DNA from: Fibrobacteria bacterium
GTDB taxonomy: Bacteria; Fibrobacterota; Fibrobacteria; UBA11236
NCBI GenBank assembly: GCA_017881725.1
Contig: JADGQO010000042.1
Location: 1-64,000, forward strand
DNA: 64,000 bases
Direction of reading: 5' to 3'
The translations under genes were made by a program, and so were the position numbers. Of this stretch, positions 1 to 8,405 are shown piece after piece. The notes under the pieces were generated by a model. It was not told the origin of the DNA. It searched no databases and saw nothing but the letters and a program-made list of their open reading frames with translations. How positions within the stretch are numbered: the first letter of the stretch is position 1; every line of letters starts with the position of its first letter.

Positions 1-386
1 AACACTTTGCAAAACAACCAGAAGATATAGACCAAAATCAGGATCGAGAGGGTATCGCGCGATCGTTCCTTATTCAGAATCCACAACAAGAGCAGGGCCA
101 GAATCAATCCGCCCATCACGCCGTCGGAGATGAGCATCAGGTAATCCAGGGCCGGGCGCTCGCCGATCAAGTAATACAGACGCCGGAAAAATGGAATGAA
201 AAGGGAAAGGCAGAAAATGTAATAGACTCCCAGCTTGGGAAATTTCAAGGTGGGCAGCACCAACAGGCAGATCATGAATATCGCCGTTTCCAACCGCGAA
301 GGAATATGGCTTAGACGGTATGCGAAAAAAGTTCCGGCGGGAATTAGGAACAGGTAACCCAGGTATTTGGACTGCACGGATTTCAC
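1..386 (-). CDS. Membrane protein of polysaccharide cluster, O-antigen polymerase/ligase-like (partial)
   Basis: Only the N-terminal 128 residues lie in the window; the gene continues past base 1. The reading frame starts at a GTG at 386 that overlaps the TGA of the preceding glycosyltransferase by 4 bp (GTGA), so it is translationally coupled to it. The visible part is very hydrophobic, with several membrane spans such as YLGYLFLIPAGTFFAY and LILALLLLWIL separated by short basic loops. A multi-span protein at the end of a Wza/Wzc/Wzx/glycosyltransferase operon is most often the Wzy-type polymerase or an O-antigen ligase; this family call rests on position and topology, not on a motif. No polymerase is otherwise present in the operon, which favours Wzy. 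Confidence 0.6.
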   Translation of the reverse strand, partial: MKSVQSKYLGYLFLIPAGTFFAYRLSHIPSRLETAIFMICLLVLPTLKFPKLGVYYIFCLSLFIPFFRRLYYLIGERPALDYLMLISDGVMGGLILALLLLWILNKERSRDTLSILILVYIFWLFCKV

Positions 387-1465
387 GTTGGGCGCTCCTG
401 GATTCTCGCCCGGGTGATCCGGTACAGGTCTTCGTAGGCTGATGCCACCGCCATGGGCGTGAACCGTTGCGCGAAGGCCTGGGCGCGCCTGCCGAATTCA
501 GCGCAGACTTTGGCGTCCGCTAGGACGGCCCGCACGGCCGCTTCCATTGACTCCAGCGGCGCGATAATCCCCGTATCGCCGTCCCGCACCAAAAATTCGC
601 TGCCGGGATGCGGCGTGGTCACAACTACGCATGCCGATGCCATCGCTTCAATGATTCCGACGCCGAAACCTTCATAGCTGGATAGGCATAAATACACCCA
701 GCTGCGGGCATACAAAGCTGCCAATTCCGATCCGGGCAATTGGGTATGGAATTCCACCCCGGCGTTTCCTCCCTCTCGTCGAAGTAGCTCCACTTCCGGT
801 TTCGGTCCTACGTACGCGAGCGTCAAGCCGGGGTTGGACTTTCGCAAGCGGCCGAAAATTTCCAAAGCGGCTTCGCCGCGTTTCCGGGAGTAACGGGATC
901 CGATGAATATCAGGCTGGGATGGTTGGTTTTAACGAGCGGGGCGGCATTCGGCGCCGACTCGAGCAAGCAGGGAACGACTCTATCGATTCCGGGCAGGTG
1001 GGCCGCCACATGCGGGGATATTCCGACGCTCAGGCGGCAACGGCGGGCCTCGCGCCTTTCCATCCAGTAGGAAAACCCTTGCGCCAATTTTCCTTTCCAG
1101 GATCTCGCGTGCCGGAATTCCAAAGCGGCCGTGCCGTAAAAGGTGCGCACGAAATTTCCACGGTAGCGTAAAAACGCCCCGTCCCCATGGACATGTACGG
1201 CGTCCCATCCCGTCATTTTCAGGTTACGGTAACGCAGAGGATACCAGATCCGTTTGCATACCGGGAAGCACCGCATGGCCGCCGACAGTAGTTTGGATTC
1301 GATGGCCCGCACTTGGTAGCGCGCATCGGCCGGCAGGGCGCTTTGCGTCAAGACCATCACCTCATGCCCCAGATCAACCAGGGCATTGGCCAGGCGATGC
1401 ACCTGGGTGGCGACGCCGGTAAAGCTGTCCGGAGGCAAATCCCGGTGCAGGAACAGTAGTTTCAC
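383..1465 (-). CDS. GT4-family glycosyltransferase
   Basis: A 360-residue GT-B glycosyltransferase predicted to transfer a sugar onto the lipid-linked repeat unit on the cytoplasmic face of the inner membrane. The N-terminal Rossmann half starts VKLLFLHRDLPPDSFTGVA, with the usual G-rich acceptor loop. The C-terminal half has FIGSRYSRKRGEAALEIF and the donor-binding EX7E motif in SSYEGFGVGIIEAMA, followed by a PHPGSEFLV segment. The open frame extends upstream to 1606, but that extension is inside the neighbour and does not resemble the family. The GTG at 1465 overlaps the upstream stop as GTGA and starts right at the first beta strand. The sugar donor and linkage cannot be told from sequence. 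Confidence 0.88.
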   Translation of the reverse strand: MKLLFLHRDLPPDSFTGVATQVHRLANALVDLGHEVMVLTQSALPADARYQVRAIESKLLSAAMRCFPVCKRIWYPLRYRNLKMTGWDAVHVHGDGAFLRYRGNFVRTFYGTAALEFRHARSWKGKLAQGFSYWMERREARRCRLSVGISPHVAAHLPGIDRVVPCLLESAPNAAPLVKTNHPSLIFIGSRYSRKRGEAALEIFGRLRKSNPGLTLAYVGPKPEVELLRREGGNAGVEFHTQLPGSELAALYARSWVYLCLSSYEGFGVGIIEAMASACVVVTTPHPGSEFLVRDGDTGIIAPLESMEAAVRAVLADAKVCAEFGRRAQAFAQRFTPMAVASAYEDLYRITRARIQERPT

Positions 1466-2673
1466 CGCGTTGGCTCCTTGCGATGTTGTCGCTGTGGGGA
1501 TGTCGAACTCGCACTGCCGACTTTCGTGCCGGCGACCGCGCCGAGGAATTCCGCCGTCTTGGCCGCTACGGCCTTCGCCGTATACCGGGCCTGGACGTTG
1601 CGCCATTGTCCGGAGCGGACCGCGTCTCGGTTCGCGAGTGGAAGATTTCCCAACAACTCGGCCAGGGATTCGACGTCGCTTTGGCGGAAGGTCGTTTCGG
1701 AGAACAAAGTCAGTTCCGGGATACTCCCGGAGTCACTGCCCAGCACGATGACGCCGCAAAGAATCGCTTCGATTAAAAAGCGGCCCACTTGTTCTTTCCA
1801 ATGGCCTTGATCCTGCGAGGGCAGAATGGCATAGTCCGCCGCCTGGTAGAGGCTTCGCAAGGCATCGACCCGCAATGCGCCCAAGTGCCGGTACTGGAGG
1901 CCCAGGGCCGTCCGCAGATCGTTTACCAAGGGACCAGTACCCGCGGTAAATAGCCGGAGTCGGGGGAATCGAGGCAGCGCGCGGGCCAACAGGAGCAGGC
2001 CCTTGGCCGAAACCAGGCTTCCCGCGAAGACCAGTAATACTTCGTCGTCCGCCAAACCGTACTTGCGGCGTAAGATTGCGCGCGTTTCCGCCGGAGCGGG
2101 ATGGAAAACATCTTCCGATGCCCATAAGGGAATCACCGCCGTCGGGCCGCGAAATCCGTGGCCGCGAGCGACGTTTTCGGATTCAACTGTGGCCGCAATC
2201 ACAAAATCAACCAGCCGATTGTTCAGCGCCAGGGCCAAGCGATGTCGGCGGCGATAGTAGTCGGGCTGCGGAAGGTTTTGCAAAGCGTACGCCGTGATGC
2301 GGGCGCGTGGCCAAAACAATTTGGCCACCAAAGCGTGGCACGTGAGGCTTAACCGATCCAAATCGTCCATTATGTACAGAATATCCGGGCGATAGGTCCG
2401 GAGATGTCTGGGCAAAGCGGGTACGAAGTAACGAGCGCTGCGCTCCGGCCAGAAACGGGTCCGGAACAGCTCCCAATGCGTCCCGACTCTGGAGGCGGGT
2501 TCGGCGGAGAAATTCCGCGAGTCGTCCGTGTCCGCCTTAGAATCAAATGACATTGATCCATGCGTCCATCGATAGGGCGCCAAAACGCGCACTCGGAAGG
2601 CCTTCGCCAGTTCGGTGAAGAATTGCCGATAGGCCGGAACGCCTCCGCCGGACCATACAATGAGGATCTTCAT
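1462..2673 (-). CDS. GT4-family glycosyltransferase
   Basis: A 403-residue GT-B glycosyltransferase. It begins MKILIVWSGGGVPAYRQFF, a typical first strand and loop. The second Rossmann domain starts near VLLVFAGSLVSAKGLLLL and carries the donor site LPSQDQGHWKEQVGRFLIEA, followed by GSDSGSIPEL. In place of the common E-x7-E there is a longer spacing (E...E in KEQVGRFLIEA), so donor specificity may differ from the neighbouring GT4 enzymes. The start ATG at 2673 overlaps the stop of the upstream GT2 gene by 4 bp and its stop overlaps the next gene by 4 bp, placing it firmly in the polysaccharide operon. The C-terminal 20 residues are Ser/Arg rich and look disordered. Confidence 0.87.
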   Translation of the reverse strand: MKILIVWSGGGVPAYRQFFTELAKAFRVRVLAPYRWTHGSMSFDSKADTDDSRNFSAEPASRVGTHWELFRTRFWPERSARYFVPALPRHLRTYRPDILYIMDDLDRLSLTCHALVAKLFWPRARITAYALQNLPQPDYYRRRHRLALALNNRLVDFVIAATVESENVARGHGFRGPTAVIPLWASEDVFHPAPAETRAILRRKYGLADDEVLLVFAGSLVSAKGLLLLARALPRFPRLRLFTAGTGPLVNDLRTALGLQYRHLGALRVDALRSLYQAADYAILPSQDQGHWKEQVGRFLIEAILCGVIVLGSDSGSIPELTLFSETTFRQSDVESLAELLGNLPLANRDAVRSGQWRNVQARYTAKAVAAKTAEFLGAVAGTKVGSASSTSPQRQHRKEPTR

Positions 2674-3620
2674 CGTGCCCTCAATTTGGAAAGCGAATTA
2701 GCCTGCTTGGCCGAAACGAGGATCACGCAAAACTGTTCGAAGCCGGCCACGACCATGGCCTGCAGGGCCCGCGCCCAACCCCGCAACATCTCCATCCTGC
2801 TCAGGCCCTGTGAATGGAAGAGGTAATTCCGGCATTCGCGGGCATGGAGAGCGGAGTATTTCCAGCACCAATTGCGCACTGTGCCGTAGGCATCGGGAAA
2901 ATGTCGCAGGCGCCGGTAGCTTACGGGATGCTTTTGGAAAAGGCGCATTTCGGAGCGGATCAACCGTTCCTGCATGGACATCGCGCGCCGCAGGGAAAAC
3001 AGGAATTTCCGTTCGAGGTGGGGATGGATTACTTGGAGGTCAGGGCAGAAAGGTATTGATCCGCGATGCTCGAGAAGGGTCAGGGCCAAATCGGAATCTT
3101 CCCGGAAATTCAGGAATGCTTCATCGAATCCGCCCAACTCCAGTAAGGTCGGCACGTGGAATACCATGTTCGCGGTGGCGAAGGTGCCGCCTTGGACATT
3201 GAACATCGAATGGGTAAAAGGTGGTTTCGGACCTGGCGGCGGCACCACGGCCCCTTCCACGGCGGGGTCGTTCCGGAACCGGTCCGGCAGTGAAGGGAGA
3301 ATATCAAAATACCGTTCGTCCAGAATGCAGTCGGTATCCGAGAAAGCCAGCCACGGCGTAGGCGCTTCGCGCAAGGCGTGATTGCGGGCCTTGGCGATGG
3401 AACTGTGCGGGATGCGATGCATTCGCAGCCGCGGCCGGCGCGCCCACGCGCGGAGGATTTTCGGGGTCGCATCGTCGGACCCGTCATCCACCACGGTCAA
3501 CGCCACCCGCGCGGATCCGAACTTAAGCCATCGTTCGAGAAAACCCGTCAGCAAGTCCGCTTGGTTATATGTCACCACCGCCAAGCTTATCGACGTGGAG
3601 AAGGGCAGATCGGAATTCAC
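2670..3620 (-). CDS. GT2-family glycosyltransferase
   Basis: A 316-residue GT-A fold inverting glycosyltransferase. The N-terminus SISLAVVTYNQADLL is the nucleotide-sugar binding strand, VVDDGSDDAT the second motif, and FSDTDC the metal-binding DxD. FREDSDLALTL supplies the ED catalytic-base motif. The C-terminal half is amphipathic and probably membrane-apposed. I take the GTG at 3620, which overlaps the upstream stop by 4 bp like nearly every junction in this operon; the frame stays open to 3764 but that region lies inside the phosphoglycosyl transferase gene. It probably adds one residue of the polysaccharide repeat; the sugar is unknown. Confidence 0.87.
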   Translation of the reverse strand: MNSDLPFSTSISLAVVTYNQADLLTGFLERWLKFGSARVALTVVDDGSDDATPKILRAWARRPRLRMHRIPHSSIAKARNHALREAPTPWLAFSDTDCILDERYFDILPSLPDRFRNDPAVEGAVVPPPGPKPPFTHSMFNVQGGTFATANMVFHVPTLLELGGFDEAFLNFREDSDLALTLLEHRGSIPFCPDLQVIHPHLERKFLFSLRRAMSMQERLIRSEMRLFQKHPVSYRRLRHFPDAYGTVRNWCWKYSALHARECRNYLFHSQGLSRMEMLRGWARALQAMVVAGFEQFCVILVSAKQANSLSKLRAR

Positions 3621-4255
3621 ACCGCCCCCCGTCCCAGGAAAACGGTCGGTAAGGTGGCCGCCAGGATTTTCATGTCCAGTCGCAAGCCAGCGTGTAAGGC
3701 GTAGTGCACGTCCAAATCCACCATGGCGTCGAATTTCAGATTGGACCGTCCGCGTACTTGCCACAACCCGGTCATTCCTTGCGGCACCGTCATGCGCACT
3801 TTTTGAATGTCGTTGTATTGGCTGACCTCGCGCAGCAAAGGAGGACGCGGTCCTACCAAGGTCATCTGACCGAACAATACATTCCAGAATTGGGGAATTT
3901 CATCCAGGCTGGTTCGGCGCAGGAAGCGGCCCACGCGCGTGATTCGGGGATCATGTTGTAATTTGAAAGTCAGTCCGCCCGATTCATTCAGGTTGTCCAA
4001 TTCCCATTGCTTCAGGTATGCGCCCACCTTCATGGTCCGGAACTTGATGAATTTAAATCGATGTCCATATTGGCCCACCCGGGTTTGCACGAAGAAAATC
4101 GGTCCGCGCGAATCGAGTTTAATGAGCGCCGACAAAGGCAGGAAAGCGATGAAGAAAAACGCCAGTCCGACCAAGGCTCCGCAAATATCCATCCAGCGTT
4201 TTCCGATTCGGTAAACGCTATTCCGGAAACCTTTCCGCAAGGCCTGACGCACCAT
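3617..4255 (-). CDS. Undecaprenyl-phosphate sugar-1-phosphate transferase (monotopic PGT)
   Basis: A 212-residue initiating enzyme that would move a sugar-1-phosphate from a nucleotide sugar to undecaprenyl phosphate, the first step of repeat-unit assembly. It is the short, catalytic-domain-only form (PglC/WcaJ C-terminal family). One re-entrant hydrophobic helix, ICGALVGLAFFFIAFLPL, precedes the conserved LDSRGPIFFVQTRVG and KFIKFRTM. The catalytic Asp-Glu pair is in SLDEIPQFWNVL, followed by MTLVGPRPPL. It lacks the four-helix N-terminal extension of WbaP-type enzymes. The ATG at 4255 gives a 38-bp overlap with the upstream glycosyltransferase; no later in-frame start before the membrane helix looks better. 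Confidence 0.92.
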   Translation of the reverse strand: MVRQALRKGFRNSVYRIGKRWMDICGALVGLAFFFIAFLPLSALIKLDSRGPIFFVQTRVGQYGHRFKFIKFRTMKVGAYLKQWELDNLNESGGLTFKLQHDPRITRVGRFLRRTSLDEIPQFWNVLFGQMTLVGPRPPLLREVSQYNDIQKVRMTVPQGMTGLWQVRGRSNLKFDAMVDLDVHYALHAGLRLDMKILAATLPTVFLGRGAV

Positions 4256-5456
4256 ACGCTTCCATCATTCGCCGGTAACCGGCCTCAGGTCCGAATTCAC
4301 TTTGGAACGATTCGGACGTCATCCGCAATCCGGCGGACAGGCCTTCCCAGCGTCCCCTACATTCTCGTATTTTTCCCGCCAATTGTGCCCGGTTTTCCGG
4401 TTCAAATAATTCGCCGCGCTCACGACTCTTGACAATTTCCGGCAGTCCGCCGACATCGCTGGCCAAGATGTAACATCCTCTGGAAATGGCCTCCAAAGCC
4501 ACATACGGGTAATTTTCCATGAGGGATGGAATGATGGAAATACCGGCCCAGTCAAAATGATGGTACAAGTCCGCATGCCCGCAGGGCCCCGCGTATTCGA
4601 GGCGGAAGCCGTTTTTTCCGGAGGCGTGGGTTTCCAGGCAGTGCCGGAATTGGTCCATGGATCGCAGGTCCGACTCGCGCTTCGACGGATGCATTTCTCC
4701 CACCACGCGCAGGGTAAGACCTTCAGACTCGCTTCCCATAATTTCCAAAGCATCCAACAGGATCTGCAAGCCTTTCCGGTGTTCAATGCGTCCGACATAA
4801 AGCAAATGTTCGGCGGATTTGGCGGTCCAATCGATGGGCTGGTTCCAAAGTACGGCCGGGTTGCGGCTGATTTTCACCGGTTTCCGGACGCGCAGGATTT
4901 CCCGCGTATAATGCCCGGCCATGTAAGCGCTGGGCGAAACCAGGATGTCGGCCCGTTCGCAAGCCTTTTGCTGTAGCGAAAGCAAAAGCCGGCGCTCCTG
5001 GGAGTTGCTGCCGGAGTCGTCCGTCCACCCGCTATGGATGCGGCACACCAAGCGAGGTCGATTTTCAGATTCCGGATTCCAGGTCAATAGTGCGCCCTCG
5101 CCCATGGTTTCGGGGTACTCGCAAACATCGAAGGCATTGAAATCCGGGTTGCGGCCCACATAGTCCGCCGCCGTGCGTGCCCAGGTCATCGCATCCAGGT
5201 AATGCGGCAATCGCGCCCGGTACCAAGCGCGATAGGGATAATAAATTCTTGAGGCGGGGAAATGATGATTCAACATGGCGACGCGGTGGACTTGAACTCC
5301 TTCCACCGAGTGACGCTCGGTGATGGGTCCATTGCAAATCACGTGGACTTCGTGGCCGTGGTCAGCCAGTAATTTCGCCGCTGCGGCTGCGTAGGTTCCA
5401 ATTCCGCCGACGTGCGTGAGAGGCGGGAATTCACGTGAAATGATGGCGACTTTCAT
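4218..5456 (-). CDS. GT4-family glycosyltransferase
   Basis: A 412-residue GT-B glycosyltransferase with a full GT4 layout. MKVAIISREFPPLTHVGGIG is the N-terminal strand with a glycine loop, LLYVGRIEHRKGLQILLDAL begins the donor domain, and PSLMENYPYVALEAI holds the E-x7-E donor-binding motif, followed by ASDVGGLPEIV. It sits between the phosphoglycosyl transferase and another GT4 gene, with 25 bp to the upstream neighbour. The N-terminal half resembles glycosyltransferases that act on lipid-linked acceptors, but the acceptor cannot be specified. Confidence 0.9.
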   Translation of the reverse strand: MKVAIISREFPPLTHVGGIGTYAAAAAKLLADHGHEVHVICNGPITERHSVEGVQVHRVAMLNHHFPASRIYYPYRAWYRARLPHYLDAMTWARTAADYVGRNPDFNAFDVCEYPETMGEGALLTWNPESENRPRLVCRIHSGWTDDSGSNSQERRLLLSLQQKACERADILVSPSAYMAGHYTREILRVRKPVKISRNPAVLWNQPIDWTAKSAEHLLYVGRIEHRKGLQILLDALEIMGSESEGLTLRVVGEMHPSKRESDLRSMDQFRHCLETHASGKNGFRLEYAGPCGHADLYHHFDWAGISIIPSLMENYPYVALEAISRGCYILASDVGGLPEIVKSRERGELFEPENRAQLAGKIRECRGRWEGLSAGLRMTSESFQSEFGPEAGYRRMMEAYGASGLAERFPE

Positions 5457-5481
5457 ATTTGCATTCTCCGCCCGGGTGGAT

Positions 5482-6723
5482 TTATCCTGCCGCGACCTTC
5501 CGGTAATAATCGATCATTTGGCGTGGGATTTCCTGTCTCCGGTTGCGAATATATTCCGTTTGCAAGGGGATGGACTCCCAACTCACGCCGGAAGCGACCG
5601 ATTCGAGAGCGCGTACCCAGTCGGAAACGTCGCCGGAATTGGCCAGGGGAGCTTTTGTGATCGACGCCACGGATTTCATTTCTCCCGTCGCTGAACCTAG
5701 GCAGAGCAAGCCGGCAGCCATGCCCTCGAAATAAACATAGGGGCTATTTTCCCATCGGGAAGGCACGGCCAGCACGTTAAAGCGTCGGAACAAGGCGATT
5801 CGGCGTTCGGGCGCGCAAGGCGGTTCCCAAGTAATGCGGTTGCGTATGCCCAGGGGAGCGGCATGCATGGCGGTGCGAACGGCATGCGAATACTCTGCCT
5901 GGCCCTCGCTTCCGACCAGGGTAAGGCTGGCATTTGGATGCGTTCGGGAGAACTCCAGAAAGGCTTTAACCAAATCCAAAGTACCCTTGCGCGGTTCCAC
6001 GCGGCCCAAACAAAGGATTCGCAACTCGTCCGTATTTGTTTGCACCGGCGCCAATTCGGAAACTTGACCCAGTGTCGAATCGGGATTTCGATCCGGTGCC
6101 GAACCGGGATTTTGCCCCGGCTCGGTAAGCGGAGGAACCGGGTTGGGGATATGCACCCAATTTTTCAGCGTGGGCAATTTTTCCGCCACGAATTGGGGAG
6201 AGGGCACGGTCAGGCGTTGGGTCCGCGCGAGGCATGCCGATTCCCTGCGTCGGCATGAGGCGTCCGCGAGTTTTTGGCGCAGTCGGCGCAATGAAAGAAA
6301 ACTCCCATTGGAATACGATTCTTCGCTCACGAGGAAATTCGGAGTGTGGATGCGCACGATGCATCTCGTTTGCAACGCCTGGTTTCGCATGGTGAAAAAG
6401 GTGTAACCCAGGAAATCACAGAACTCATAGACGCGTCCGGGACGATCCGTTCGTGATAATTCCTTTTCCAGCCATCGCGAATGTTCCCACAGGGCGTTTT
6501 CGCCGGCCGCCCATCGGTACGCCATTCCGCGCCAGGGGTAGGGCAACCAGGGTTCTCGCCCAATGGGAATGGTCGTCTCACCGGGATAGGCCTCCGGACT
6601 ATGCGTGTAAATCCGCGTCGTCACGCCATGCTCGCGGCAAGCCGCCATGGCCAACCGGAAATAGGTGCGAATGCCTCCGCCTATGGGGTGGGGTGGTTCG
6701 GAATCAATATAGGTGACATCCAT
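5482..6723 (-). CDS. GT4-family glycosyltransferase with internal low-complexity linker
   Basis: A 413-residue GT-B glycosyltransferase. MDVTYIDSEPPHPIGGGIRT is the first strand and acceptor loop, and LRILCLGRVEPRKGTLDLV opens the donor domain. VPSRWENSPYVYFEGM holds the E-x7-E donor site, then GSATGEM. Between the two halves lies a Gly/Pro/Asp/Asn-rich linker (PGQNPGSAPDRNPDSTLGQ) built from imperfect seven-residue repeats, visible in DNA around 6060-6130. Such a linker is unusual in a GT-B interdomain hinge. The gene is separated from the flippase by 40 bp, one of the few non-overlapping junctions in the operon. Confidence 0.88.
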   Translation of the reverse strand: MDVTYIDSEPPHPIGGGIRTYFRLAMAACREHGVTTRIYTHSPEAYPGETTIPIGREPWLPYPWRGMAYRWAAGENALWEHSRWLEKELSRTDRPGRVYEFCDFLGYTFFTMRNQALQTRCIVRIHTPNFLVSEESYSNGSFLSLRRLRQKLADASCRRRESACLARTQRLTVPSPQFVAEKLPTLKNWVHIPNPVPPLTEPGQNPGSAPDRNPDSTLGQVSELAPVQTNTDELRILCLGRVEPRKGTLDLVKAFLEFSRTHPNASLTLVGSEGQAEYSHAVRTAMHAAPLGIRNRITWEPPCAPERRIALFRRFNVLAVPSRWENSPYVYFEGMAAGLLCLGSATGEMKSVASITKAPLANSGDVSDWVRALESVASGVSWESIPLQTEYIRNRRQEIPRQMIDYYRKVAAG

Positions 6724-6763
6724 GTTACGTTATATTTCCCGAAGGGTTACGGAAGCGAAACCT

Positions 6764-8389
6764 TCACCGCAAGGTTTCCGCGTCTGCTGGGCGTTTACGA
6801 TCCAAAATCCAGGTCAGAGGACGCGGAAGGAAGCGTTGCATGGCGGAAAGGATTTTTAGGTCGTCGCCTTGGGGCCTGAACCAGGCCAGCACCAGGATGA
6901 GGTAGGCCGATCCGGCGACGGCGCATGCAAAGGCCAGTCGCACCGTGCGGGGTCCGAAAAGGCTTTCCGCGTCGTGTCCGGTCCATTCCAAGAGCAGCGA
7001 TTGCATGGGTTGAAACAGGCGGAAGGCGGGATGCTCCAGGGTCAAGAGGTAGGCGAGCAAGACGCCCATCAACCCGGAAGCGCAGGCGGATTTGATCCAG
7101 GCTCCCCAGGGAATGGATAGGCCCATGCTCCGATTGGTAAAAATGAATCCCCCGATGACGCCCAGCGAAGTGGTGGTGCCATAACAGGCCGCGGCTCCCG
7201 GAGCGCCGTAGCGCGGTATCAGCCAGATATCGAGCAGGATGTTGAGCACGGCCAGTACCGATCCATAGCGGAGCACGAATCCCTGCTTATTGCTGGCGTA
7301 AATGGCGGCCGCGCCCGGTTGGGCGAGATTGGACAGCAAGGCGCCCAGGCAAAGTATTTGAAAACACACCTTGGCTTCGGAATAGGCATGGCCGTAGAAG
7401 ATCACGATTAATTCGTAGGAGGCGATGAAGCAGGCCGTGACCGAGGGGAAGGCGAAAAAAGCCACGTAGCGCAAGGCATGGTGGTAGGTCCGTTTGATTT
7501 TGTCGGTTTCCTGGCGGCCCTGCTGCTCGGCCGCGATAGGCAATAGGATGCGCCACATCAAGTTGGGCAAAGCTCCGGTGAATTTCGTGATGAGGTTATG
7601 GGCCAGATTGTAATACGCGATTTGCGGGGCGGCGCAATATTTACCCAGGAAAAAATTTTCCGATCGCGACCAGACGATCAAGTCCACGAAATGGATGCCG
7701 ATCAAGCTGCGATTGTAGGTGAGGACTTCCTTTTTCCAGGTCGAGCCTCCCCGAGTCCTGAACCATCCCCGCAAGAGACCCTCGCGCCGGCAGGCGAAAA
7801 AGAAAAAGATAAGGTTGACGATTGAGAAAATGAGGTTGGTCCAAAACAGCGAGAGCAGGCCGTAACCGTGCGTCATCAGGTAGACCTTGGTCAAAAGGGC
7901 CAGCGGCGTGACCGTCAGGGAATGCAGGCTCTGGTAGCGGAAGATTTGCGCGCCCTCCAACGTCGCGGAAAAAATCGCGGTTTGGATTCCCGGTGTGATG
8001 GCCATGAAGGCCAACCTGAAAAGCCAGGTCTGCTTTCCGGTGAAATAATGTTCCGCGATGCGGGGGGAAAGGAAAATCAGCCCGGCAGTCGTGACCACGG
8101 TAATGGCCAATTCCACGTAGAAAATGAACCGCACCGCCGCCACGATGTCGGCGTCCCGGCCTTCGGCGCGGTATTGCGCCGTGAACTTTGTGATACAGGT
8201 GATGAATCCGAGGGAAACCACGACCGATACGGTTCCGGCGAACCAGGAAACCTGGTGGAAAATGCCCAGGTCATTGGGTCCCAGGCTGCGCGCCATGAAC
8301 ACCGATGCCGCCATCCCTAGGCAGAAGGAAACGATATGCGAGCACAGGAAGTGGACGACGTTGCGGGCGGCCTTCCGTAGCGTGGACAT
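6764..8389 (-). CDS. Wzx-type lipid-linked oligosaccharide flippase
   Basis: A 541-residue multi-span membrane protein of the polysaccharide-transporter branch of the MATE/MOP superfamily. It would flip undecaprenyl-PP-linked repeat units to the periplasmic side. The N-terminus shows the family signature FLCSHIVSFCLGMAASVFMARSLGPNDLGIF in broken form: a transmembrane helix, then the R-x-L-G-x-x-x-L/F-G turn (RSLGPNDLGIF). About 14 hydrophobic segments follow, and the C-terminal region carries KSACASGLMGVLLAYLL-type helices. A mid-protein segment (IKRTYHHALRYVAFFAFP) matches the usual second repeat. It lies 16 bp downstream of the tyrosine autokinase, as expected in Wzy-dependent pathways. Confidence 0.88.
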   Translation of the reverse strand: MSTLRKAARNVVHFLCSHIVSFCLGMAASVFMARSLGPNDLGIFHQVSWFAGTVSVVVSLGFITCITKFTAQYRAEGRDADIVAAVRFIFYVELAITVVTTAGLIFLSPRIAEHYFTGKQTWLFRLAFMAITPGIQTAIFSATLEGAQIFRYQSLHSLTVTPLALLTKVYLMTHGYGLLSLFWTNLIFSIVNLIFFFFACRREGLLRGWFRTRGGSTWKKEVLTYNRSLIGIHFVDLIVWSRSENFFLGKYCAAPQIAYYNLAHNLITKFTGALPNLMWRILLPIAAEQQGRQETDKIKRTYHHALRYVAFFAFPSVTACFIASYELIVIFYGHAYSEAKVCFQILCLGALLSNLAQPGAAAIYASNKQGFVLRYGSVLAVLNILLDIWLIPRYGAPGAAACYGTTTSLGVIGGFIFTNRSMGLSIPWGAWIKSACASGLMGVLLAYLLTLEHPAFRLFQPMQSLLLEWTGHDAESLFGPRTVRLAFACAVAGSAYLILVLAWFRPQGDDLKILSAMQRFLPRPLTWILDRKRPADAETLR

Positions 8390-8405
8390 TCGGCGGCGAC
8401 CCGGG